DNA from: a virus | Direction: 5' to 3' (one strand) | Length of the DNA stretch: 39,395 nt | Virus record (IMG/VR): IMGVR_UViG_3300048672_000578 | Location: 1-39,395 of that record | Shown here: piece by piece, positions 34,901-39,395 of the stretch | Layout of the letters: each line of letters begins with the position of its first letter | How positions within the stretch are numbered: the stretch's first letter is position 1 | Translations under genes and position numbers: made by a program | The notes under the pieces: generated by a model | Databases searched by the model: none | What the model saw: only the letters and a program-made list of their open reading frames with translations | What the model was told of the DNA's origin: nothing

Positions 34901-35153
34901 AATGTATATAAGTTTCCTATAACTATAACATTAAAGTTATAAGTTTATTTTAAATTAGTTAATAATTAAACACAAAAGGGTTTCCCACGAAACTGATGTT
35001 TGTAGGAAGCTCTTGGCTTATATAGTTTGTTGAAGTCGTCGTACCCTTAAAACCCGTTATCTATTCATCTATCCTCTTTTGCCCTGGACTGTATATAAAA
35101 TATACTATGAAATAGCAACAACCACCTATATAAGTTGCATAATTATTTTACTG
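34867..35153 (-). ncRNA. Independent structured ncRNA, about 285 nt, family unknown
   Basis: No coding frame, but a perfect promoter (35159-35190) and a perfect terminator bound it. The RNA can form several helices: 35126-35134 with 35017-35025 (9 bp), extended by 35116-35121 with 35027-35032; inside it 35107-35115 with 35061-35068 and a hairpin 35091-35105; then a GTTTC/GAAAC hairpin at 34980-34993. The order and nesting are consistent with one folded RNA. It is not recognisably tmRNA, RNase P or SRP RNA. The promoter carries the conserved upstream element also found before portal and scaffold genes. Confidence 0.72.
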
Positions 35154-35158
35154 AGCTA

Positions 35159-35190
35159 CAAAGATACAACATTTATTTGACAAATCCAAA
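35159..35190 (-). promoter_or_regulatory. Promoter of the minus-strand ncRNA
   Basis: Minus-strand TTTG at 35187-35190 and TATCTTTG at 35159-35166, 20 nt apart: full match. The conserved upstream element lies 30 nt further upstream. Confidence 0.88.
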
Positions 35191-35219
35191 TATTTTAGTG
35201 ATTATTTTTCAAAAAGTTG

Positions 35220-35240
35220 TATTTAGTAATAGCTTTTATT
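35220..35240 (-). promoter_or_regulatory. Conserved upstream promoter element, copy 3
   Basis: Minus-strand AATAAAAGCTATTACTAAAT in an intergenic region, 30 nt upstream of the ncRNA promoter. Here it does not overlap a gene end, so its conservation is not explained by coding. Confidence 0.78.
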
Positions 35241-35252
35241 GTAAAAACACTA

Positions 35253-35284
35253 CAAAGATACAAAATAAAAATGACAATTCCAAA
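35253..35284 (-). promoter_or_regulatory. Second tandem minus-strand promoter
   Basis: Minus-strand TTTG at 35281-35284 and TATCTTTG at 35253-35260, 20 nt apart: full match. It lies 94 nt upstream of the ncRNA promoter and lacks the upstream element, so the ncRNA may be made from two differently controlled starts. Confidence 0.8.
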
Positions 35285-35369
35285 TTTTTTTAAAATTTTT
35301 TTTGAAATTTTATTTGTTGATGAAAGTGTGAGATAAACCAAACATACACCCCGACCTCAATACAATTTT

Positions 35370-35486
35370 GGGCTTCGCCCCACTGCAAGTTTTTGCAAGC
35401 TACCTTGTAGTAGCAACGTATCTATACGGAAAGAATAGAAATACTAGACTGTTGTTCACAGCGCTGAAGATATATTACATATTCAG
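35370..35486. other. Cascade of six short hairpins; origin or hairpin-promoter candidate
   Basis: Six consecutive inverted repeats in an otherwise AT-rich noncoding stretch: GGGC/GCCC (35370-35380), TGCAA/TTGCA (35384-35397), GCTAC/GTAGC (35399-35414), CGTA/TACG (35417-35428), CTGT/ACAG (35449-35461) and CTGAA/TTCAG (35464-35486). The block lies between the minus- and plus-strand transcription units and is clearly richer in G and C than its surroundings. Arrays of this kind occur at replication origins and, in phages with a virion RNA polymerase, as hairpin promoters. Neither role is proven. Confidence 0.5.
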
Positions 35487-35520
35487 TAGCAAGCTCACAA
35501 CTTACTGTGTGTTTCACTTA

Positions 35521-35595
35521 ATGAAGCTTAATCTTGAGGATTTTGCAATGGAAGTTAACAAGGAGATAGAAAGCCTTGTTTTAATATTAATATAA
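35521..35595 (+). CDS. Possible 24-residue peptide
   Basis: ATG 35521 to TAA 35595 encodes MKLNLEDFAMEVNKEIESLV plus four more residues. Composition is protein-like and amphipathic, and it ends just before the palindrome at 35591-35607. There is no Shine-Dalgarno sequence and no clear promoter. It may be chance. Confidence 0.25.
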   Translation: MKLNLEDFAMEVNKEIESLVLILI

Positions 35596-35607
35596 GATAA
35601 TCTTATA
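35591..35607. promoter_or_regulatory. 17-nt palindrome overlapping a promoter, operator candidate
   Basis: TATAAGATAATCTTATA has 8-nt perfect arms around one base. Its right end overlaps the -7 box TATATTTG at 35606-35613 and it occupies the spacer up to where a -33 box would be. A dimeric regulator is the likely reader. Confidence 0.6.
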
Positions 35608-35613
35608 TATTTG
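35606..35613 (+). promoter_or_regulatory. Plus-strand -7 box lacking a -33 box
   Basis: TATATTTG matches the -7 consensus, but no TTTG is found 19-21 nt upstream. The nearest TTG is 27 nt away. The leader from about 35620 to 35682 can form a perfect 8-bp hairpin (35622-35629 with 35645-35652). Confidence 0.55.
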
Positions 35614-35682
35614 TCTAACCTTGTGTTATATCTATGAATCAGAAATAACACACTAATATCGACGGATTTACGTATCAATCTT

Positions 35683-36072
35683 ATGTCAACTGAAAAAACA
35701 GCATTAAAAAGCTTATCAGCTACAGTAACTACGGTTATCACAACAACTAAAGAGGGTGCTCCATTAATGAAGAAACGTGCAGACGGTTCTGAATCACCTG
35801 TTGCATTGTGTGGTCTTAAGCTTACAGAGGGACCTCACACAGGTAAAACTCTTTGGGCTCAAAGAACTTTAGTAAACCGTGACGGTGTTGCTAAAGAACC
35901 TGTTGCTAAAGGAGATAATGTATTTGCTACATTAACTTCTGTTGTCGACGGTAAACCATTCTTTGAAGTAACAACTTCTGCGAATGCTTCTGATGAAGAC
36001 TTATTGTCTGCGTTTGGTGCAACTGAAGTTGTTGCTACAACTGAAGAAGTAGAAATACCTCTTGCACAGTAA
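35683..36072 (+). CDS. Probable abundant early protein, OB-fold-like
   Basis: 129 residues. Ala/Thr/Val-rich with less AT-rich codons than almost all other genes here. VALCGLKLTEGPHTGKTLWAQ, then VAKGDNVFATLTSVVDGKPFFEV, looks like a beta-barrel with alternating strands; the C-terminus is acidic (EEVEIPLAQ). A small basic-to-acidic beta protein could be a single-stranded DNA-binding or nucleic-acid-associated protein, but no signature confirms this. It is the first gene of the plus-strand arm, has a palindrome-controlled promoter and an excellent terminator, and so forms a single-gene unit that is probably strongly expressed. Confidence 0.6.
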   Translation: MSTEKTALKSLSATVTTVITTTKEGAPLMKKRADGSESPVALCGLKLTEGPHTGKTLWAQRTLVNRDGVAKEPVAKGDNVFATLTSVVDGKPFFEVTTSANASDEDLLSAFGATEVVATTEEVEIPLAQ

Positions 36073-36080
36073 TAAAGATT

Positions 36081-36105
36081 AGCCTCTTCGGAGGCTTTCT
36101 TTTTT
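36081..36105 (+). terminator. Strong intrinsic terminator
   Basis: AGCCTC, UUCG tetraloop, GAGGCT, then TTCTTTTTT. It begins 9 nt after the stop of the gene at 35683-36072. The tetraloop makes it very stable. Confidence 0.95.
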
Positions 36106-36189
36106 AATGTACATTCATTGTCCTTTACACATAAAAATACCTTATATGCACCACGCATTTGATATTTTCTACCTTATTATATATACCAC

Positions 36190-36377
36190 AAATACAGTGT
36201 TTAGCTATTGCTCTCATTTATGTAGTCGTTGATTAGGAATCTACAACTGTATTTTATTTTATAACTTGTTGATTGTGATGGTTTTACATCATCGTTCACT
36301 CTAGTTTCAGTGATGTAAATGTGTGGTTATTAGTTCTCTCATGTTCTAATAAAGCTCTCAAATCCATCACATCAACA
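36190..36377 (+). ncRNA. Candidate structured RNA with two multi-helix domains
   Basis: This gene-free stretch folds into two domains. Domain 1: AAATACAGT 36190-36198 pairs with 36246-36254 (9 bp) and encloses TGTAG/CTACA (36220-36224 with 36240-36244). Domain 2: 36267-36281 pairs with 36364-36377 (14 bp, one bulge) and encloses two hairpins, TTTACATCA/TGATGTAAA (36283-36291 with 36311-36319) and TTATTAG/CTAATAA (36327-36333 with 36346-36352). CTCTCA occurs three times in unpaired positions. The strand is uncertain, since inverted repeats fold on both, but the plus-strand arm makes plus more likely. No promoter is clear. Confidence 0.55.
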
Positions 36378-36521
36378 CTTTATTTAACACTTATAGCTTT
36401 TTTAAAACGTATTATCATTATAAATTACTTATAATTATAAATATTAATTATTCAATCCAATACAAATTTATAATAATTTTATTACAAATAATACAAATAC
36501 TAACTGACTAAAACTAATATT

Positions 36522-37052
36522 ATGGAAACTTTAATTAAATACAGTACTAAATGGAGTATAGAAGAAACTAAATATTTACGTGATTTAAAAATTAAAGGTA
36601 AGAATCTTAATGAAATTTATATACTATTTAATAATAAATTTACAACTCAAAGAACAAAAGATTCTATAGAAAAAAAAATAGAATCAATATTTAAAGTAGA
36701 TTATAATTTTAATATGGATAAAATAATTGTTGAAAATGTTATTAAATATCCATTAAATTTACAATATGCTTTTGAAATAACCGCAAAAATATTAAATAAA
36801 AATTATCCTCAAAAAGATAAATTATTTACAAAACAAGTAATTCAAGGTAGATATTATTCTTATATAAAACATAATTATAATATAATAACTACAGGTTCTA
36901 AAATAGGTTTTAGTATTAATATTAAAAATCAACATAAAGATAAAAATAAAATATTAAAACAAAATCTAACATCTTTTCAAGTATTAATAAAAGAAATATT
37001 AAATCTTTCAGATGATGAAAGAAAAAAAATAATTACATTATTAACAAATTAA
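36522..37052 (+). CDS. Myb/SANT-like putative DNA-binding protein
   Basis: 176 residues. The N-terminus KWSIEETKYLRDLKIKGKNL followed by RTKDSIEKKIESI has the tryptophan-helix-turn-helix layout of Myb/SANT-like DNA-binding domains (about residues 10-58). The rest is basic and helical, with KQVIQGRYYSYIKHNYNI in the middle and LSDDERKKIITLL at the end. It is an early-arm gene preceded by the leader GACTAAAACTAATATT. A regulator role is inferred from the domain. Confidence 0.5.
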   Translation: METLIKYSTKWSIEETKYLRDLKIKGKNLNEIYILFNNKFTTQRTKDSIEKKIESIFKVDYNFNMDKIIVENVIKYPLNLQYAFEITAKILNKNYPQKDKLFTKQVIQGRYYSYIKHNYNIITTGSKIGFSINIKNQHKDKNKILKQNLTSFQVLIKEILNLSDDERKKIITLLTN

Positions 37053-37397
37053 CAACACTTTAGTCAGTCAATTACAGGTGATGCTGGGTTGACTGATTAT
37101 AATAAACTAGCTGTAACTGAAGCAGTATAAATTCAGGTGAGTATTGGTGTTTTATCTATTAATAACCAATTACAATATAACAAATAGATTTGTGGTTCCT
37201 GCATATATTAAGGGAAATGAGCTCATTATTTTATCTATTTTAGAGATGATGCAATAAACAAATAGATATTTTATAAAAGAACAATAAACAAAAGTCATCA
37301 GCCCTTTGAGAACTATTAATAAAGTACATTATAGTCTGGTTCCACGTAAATGATGTCTAACTCGATGGTGGTGTAGAGTTTATTTTTAAACAAAACT
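37053..37397 (+). other. Noncoding hairpin-rich region, leader or ncRNA
   Basis: No gene is seen in 345 nt. It contains a 10-bp stem (37063-37072 region with the TTGACTGATT segment at about 37090-37099), two look-alike hairpins with ATCTATT/AATAGAT arms (37154-37160 with 37183-37189; 37233-37240 with 37260-37267), the 12-nt palindrome AATGAGCTCATT (37216-37227), ACTAT/ATAGT (37314-37318 region) and AACTC/GAGTT (37359-37363 with 37376-37380) followed by a T-rich stretch. This density suggests a structured transcript. Confidence 0.45.
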
Positions 37398-37493
37398 ATG
37401 TCAAAGAAAATTAAATTATATGGTAGATTCTTACGAAAAGAATTATCATTCAAAAAACTAGCAAAAGCTGCTAGTGAAGTTCAAAATTATTAA
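37398..37493 (+). CDS. Small basic protein, 31 residues
   Basis: ATG 37398 to TAA 37493 encodes MSKKIKLYGRFLRKELSFKK followed by LAKAASEVQNY. It is strongly basic and helical. It ends 19 nt before the next ATG in an AT-rich leader. Good amino-acid composition and close packing with the next gene support it; function unknown. Confidence 0.5.
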   Translation: MSKKIKLYGRFLRKELSFKKLAKAASEVQNY

Positions 37494-37512
37494 CAAATTA
37501 AATTTAAACATT

Positions 37513-37968
37513 ATGGTTTCAACAGGAATTTTAATAGGAATTTTACTATTCTTTGGATTAGTAGCGTATGTATTATCTAAAACAGAAGTACCTGAATATT
37601 TAGATAATCAAAACAAACCAATTACATCACAAGATGGTCTTGAAGATGTAATTAAAGAACCATCAACAGAAGATATTGTATTAGAAAACAATTTAGTATT
37701 AAAGAAAAAACTATTAGATGTTGATTTTATTGAAAAAGGTGCACAATTTGATGAACCTATTAATTATGATTTAATTGATAAGAAAACTTTAGATGTTAAA
37801 GAAGAAATTGATAAACCATCAGCAACTGAAGAATTTCAAAATACTGAAGGAGGTAGACAATTAACAGAACATATTAAAGAAATTGTTAAACTAAATCCTG
37901 ATTCTAAAAAACGTTTAACAAAACGCAGTCGTAATACTGTTGATAAAATTGTTAAAGAAAAGAAATAA
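37513..37968 (+). CDS. Single-pass membrane protein
   Basis: 151 residues from ATG 37513; an earlier GTG in frame (37474) lies inside the previous gene and is rejected, and ATTATG is the same start context as other plus-strand genes here. One N-terminal transmembrane segment (VSTGILIGILLFFGLVAYVL) is followed by an acidic soluble part and a strongly basic C-terminus (DSKKRLTKRSRNTVDKIVKEKK, in part). The basic tail could bind nucleic acid. No family recognised. Confidence 0.6.
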   Translation: MVSTGILIGILLFFGLVAYVLSKTEVPEYLDNQNKPITSQDGLEDVIKEPSTEDIVLENNLVLKKKLLDVDFIEKGAQFDEPINYDLIDKKTLDVKEEIDKPSATEEFQNTEGGRQLTEHIKEIVKLNPDSKKRLTKRSRNTVDKIVKEKK

Positions 37969-38061
37969 TATAAATAATAAGGACGTGTAATAAGTTTATA
38001 CCTACGTTCAGAACAAACTGCTGTTGTTCACAGAGGGTGAATTTATATTATTAACAGTTTC

Positions 38062-38080
38062 ACACTTCTGTAAAAAGTGT
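38062..38080 (+). other. Hairpin just upstream of the tmRNA 5' end
   Basis: ACACTT (38062-38067) pairs with AAGTGT (38075-38080), 5 nt before the mature tmRNA 5' end. It may belong to the precursor leader and mark processing. The wider gap 37969-38085 holds no gene; it also contains a second copy of CTGTTGTTCACAG at 38021-38033. Confidence 0.4.
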
Positions 38081-38085
38081 AATAA

Positions 38086-38451
38086 GGGGGTGACAGGCTT
38101 TGACATAGGTCATAGTAAATATAATAATCAGCCAGAGAGATAACTGTAAACTAAGGTGAATACAAGAAATGACAAGAATACGATCGCTCAAACAAGAGCA
38201 AACATGCAAGTAGTTCATAACATCTTAAATGGTGGAACTGAAGTTAAATCAAACGACATTGTCGAATTTGAATTAGCAGCATAATAGAATTTTAGATTAT
38301 TTTAAGATTTCTTCATTAGATTAAATGAAGTGGTGGAATCACTGAGTAATCAGTTGACCTCGTGTATCTAAACACATAAATCTATAGTAAAGCTGTAATA
38401 ATTATTATATTGAATTTATTTATGGACGCGGCTTCGATGCCGCCACCTCCA
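38086..38451 (+). ncRNA. ssrA: Transfer-messenger RNA (tmRNA), phage-encoded
   Basis: The acceptor stem GGGGGUG (38086-38092) pairs with CACCUCC (38444-38450), with a G-U pair at position 3 (38088-38448), the alanine identity element, and discriminator A38451. The T arm is GCGGC, UUCGAU, GCCGC (38428-38443). UAGUU at 38211-38215 precedes the tag frame starting CAU 38216, ending GAA UUA GCA GCA UAA UAG. Downstream are hairpins CTTCAT/ATGAAG (38311-38330) and CTGA/TCAG (38342-38353) in the pseudoknot region. The 3' end reads CUA where CCA would be. Length about 366 nt is normal. It would rescue stalled ribosomes and tag proteins for proteolysis; partner SmpB is not in this window. Confidence 0.93.
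38216..38284 (+). other. tmRNA tag reading frame, 22 codons
   Basis: Directly in register after UAGUU, the frame CAU AAC AUC UUA to GAA UUA GCA GCA encodes HNILNGG at the start and VEFELAA at the end, followed by UAA UAG. With the alanine carried by tmRNA the tag would be 23 residues. The terminal LAA is the ClpXP-type degron; the residue before it is Glu where host tags usually have Ala. Confidence 0.8.
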
Positions 38452-38454
38452 CTA

Positions 38455-38644
38455 TATTTAATCTCTAAAATGGCAGAGAATGAAATTATATTATCAGTTA
38501 CGGCCATCATCAAGTAATAATTATTAATTTTAATAATATGAAAGATTTCATCCCGTCAATTAATATAATAGAAATTTGTAGTGGCGCCGCTACTTAAATA
38601 GAACGAAATTAAGGGTCTTAGTAAATGTTAGAGATACTGAATCC
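38455..38644 (+). other. Noncoding hairpin chain downstream of tmRNA
   Basis: No convincing gene. Successive inverted repeats: TCTCT/AGAGA (about 38462-38480), ATTATTAA/TTAATAAT (about 38520-38537), ATGAA/TTCAT (38538-38551) and the GC-rich GTAGTG/CGCTAC (38578-38593, one G-U pair, loop GCGC). It may be the tmRNA trailer or a separate small RNA; two very short frames (15 and 19 codons) here are not convincing. Confidence 0.4.
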
Positions 38645-38672
38645 GTCTATTACAAATAGACCCTTATTTTTT
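38645..38672 (+). terminator. Terminator with a competing upstream pairing
   Basis: GTCTATT (38645-38651) pairs with AATAGAC (38655-38661), a perfect 7-bp stem with loop ACA, followed by CCTTATTTTTT. The 3' arm can instead pair with AAGGGTCT at 38611-38618 (8 bp with 38658-38665), which would prevent the terminator from forming. Confidence 0.65.
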
Positions 38673-38716
38673 AAATTATAAATTATAATAAATTTATTAA
38701 CTAACAATTAATTATT

Positions 38717-38821
38717 ATGAATAATCCTCAATACATTAGATTATGGTTTCCAGATGGTGAATTTACTTATGTACATGTTTGGAATACTATTGATTTAAAT
38801 AAATGTTTAAAACTTAACTAA
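38717..38821 (+). CDS. Small protein, 34 residues
   Basis: ATG 38717 to TAA 38821 encodes a 34-residue protein starting MNNPQYIRLWFPDGEFTYVH. Composition with Trp, Pro and His is protein-like, and the AT-rich leader TTATTAACTAACAATTAATT resembles those of other plus-strand genes. The next gene starts 2 nt after its stop. Function unknown. Confidence 0.5.
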   Translation: MNNPQYIRLWFPDGEFTYVHVWNTIDLNKCLKLN

Positions 38822-38823
38822 TT

Positions 38824-38931
38824 ATGATAAGAAAAATAATATTTAACATTAAAATGAATTACGAATGGTATTTGATTAAGTTATTAATTATTGTTTTAAT
38901 AATTTATCATACATATTATTTATTTAATTAA
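38824..38931 (+). CDS. Small single-pass membrane protein, 35 residues
   Basis: ATG 38824 to TAA 38931. A short basic N-terminus (MIRKIIFNIK) and one hydrophobic segment (LIKLLIIVLIIYHTYYLF) suggest a membrane protein. It is translated right after the preceding small gene (2-nt gap). Function unknown. Confidence 0.5.
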   Translation: MIRKIIFNIKMNYEWYLIKLLIIVLIIYHTYYLFN

Positions 38932-38954
38932 AATTAACTAAAACTAATAACATT

Positions 38955-39257
38955 ATGAAAAATATTAATGAAATAGATATTTCAAAAAGATGTGGAATTA
39001 AACCAGAAAACACTATTTATGATTTTTTAGAAAAAGTTACAACAATTTCTTTTAGAAAAACAATGAAAAAAGTTATCGCTTGGAAAAATGATACTAATCC
39101 AAATTTTAGAAAACATGGATTAGATGCTGAAATACGATATACACCTTATTTAAAATCTAAATTAAAAGATATTCCCGAAGATGTATTAAAAAATTATTCT
39201 AGCGGATGGTGTACAGATGGTAAAAATATTTATATTTACAACCATTGTTGTCGATAA
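38955..39257 (+). CDS. Hypothetical early-arm protein, 100 residues
   Basis: Basic, with a helical N-terminal half (SKRCGIKPENTIYDFLEKV) and a beta/turn-rich end containing Trp and a CC pair (SGWCTDGKNIYIYNHCC). The leader AACTAAAACTAATAACATT directly before ATG is shared with other plus-strand genes and supports this start. No family recognised. Confidence 0.55.
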   Translation: MKNINEIDISKRCGIKPENTIYDFLEKVTTISFRKTMKKVIAWKNDTNPNFRKHGLDAEIRYTPYLKSKLKDIPEDVLKNYSSGWCTDGKNIYIYNHCCR

Positions 39258-39279
39258 ACTAAACTAACAAAACAACATT

Positions 39280-39395
39280 ATGAAAAAACAACAATCATCT
39301 ATATCTCAACTTGAAAAAGCTGGATATAAAGGAACAAAAGTGATGTCAATGATTAAAGCTATTGAATCACAAGAAATCTTTAAACATTTACGTCT
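39280..39395 (+). CDS. Hypothetical protein, C-terminus off window
   Basis: Starts at ATG 39280 after the AT-rich leader AACTAAACTAACAAAACAAC and runs off the right edge with 38 codons visible (MKKQQSSISQLEKAGYKGTK at the start). The visible part is basic and helical. Too little is present to assign a function. Confidence 0.5.
   Translation, partial: MKKQQSSISQLEKAGYKGTKVMSMIKAIESQEIFKHLR

Noticed and set aside
35368-35595. A 75-residue plus-strand frame starting at TTG
   Set aside because: The first half runs through the six-hairpin block and has no protein-like character; only the last 24 codons from an ATG are kept, at low confidence.
35859-36158. 99-residue minus-strand frame opposite the early beta-rich gene
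   Set aside because: It crosses the plus-strand terminator and mirrors the Thr/Ala-rich gene; no promoter is present.
17657-37267. CRISPR array from repeated sequences
   Set aside because: The repeats are either tandem 12-mers inside a gene or just two hairpins; no regular repeat-spacer pattern exists.
38503-38595. Short frames of 15 and 19 codons after the tmRNA
   Set aside because: They run through hairpins, lack the leader seen before other plus-strand genes, and have weak protein-like composition.
37053-38716. tRNA genes near the tmRNA
   Set aside because: Several short inverted repeats were checked, but no cloverleaf with T-arm sequence and a 7-bp acceptor was found outside the tmRNA.
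1-39395. Reassigned stop codons, as known in some crAss-like phages
   Set aside because: TAG ends terL and TGA and TAA end other clear genes at expected lengths, and no long gene needs an internal stop read through.

Overview
The window is about 39 kb of the genome of a tailed DNA phage of the crAss-like group (order Crassvirales). The diagnostic set is present in the expected order on the minus strand: large terminase, portal, acidic scaffold-like protein, HK97-fold major capsid protein, connector/ring proteins, tail fibres, lysis genes, a giant muzzle (stem) protein and a cargo-type virion protein that runs off the left edge. The DNA is very AT-rich. Eight minus-strand promoters fit the Bacteroidetes sigma-ABfr pattern (TTTG, 20-21 nt, TAnnTTTG), and start codons lack strong Shine-Dalgarno sequences, so the host is almost certainly a Bacteroidetes bacterium. 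TAA, TAG and TGA all end genes, so the standard code is in use.

Layout, following minus-strand transcription from right to left: 34.8-31.7 kb, a free-standing endonuclease VII/HNH gene and a tightly overlapping run of small proteins; 31.8-29.2 kb, a GroES-like co-chaperonin and a complete GroEL-like chaperonin; 29.2-21.7 kb, terminase, portal, scaffold and major capsid protein; 21.6-18.4 kb, connectors and an abundant virion protein; 18.4-12.7 kb, fibres and fibre-associated proteins; 12.7-10.1 kb, holin-like membrane proteins, glucosaminidase endolysin and a membrane-anchored protein; 10.0-1 kb, a DEDDy exonuclease, ring proteins, muzzle and cargo protein. Three GIY-YIG homing endonucleases sit exactly against the start codons of conserved genes. 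Strong hairpin terminators lie inside the late region, notably after the capsid gene.

Right of about 34.86 kb the character changes. This is the divergent region plus the start of a plus-strand arm, and it is rich in RNA elements: an independent minus-strand ncRNA with its own promoter and terminator (34.87-35.15 kb); a cascade of short GC-richer hairpins that could be an origin or hairpin promoters (35.37-35.49 kb); a probable early gene with an unusual promoter and palindrome (35.6-36.1 kb); a multi-helix RNA candidate (36.19-36.38 kb); another hairpin-rich leader (37.05-37.40 kb); a phage-encoded tmRNA with a 22-codon tag ending ELAA (38.09-38.45 kb); and a further hairpin chain ending in a terminator. 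Small, mostly unrecognised plus-strand genes lie between them.

The observations I rate highest are the tmRNA, the GroEL/GroES pair inside the packaging operon, a conserved element placed 28-30 nt upstream of three minus-strand promoters (a candidate phage activator site), and the set of uncharacterised structured RNAs around the divergent region.
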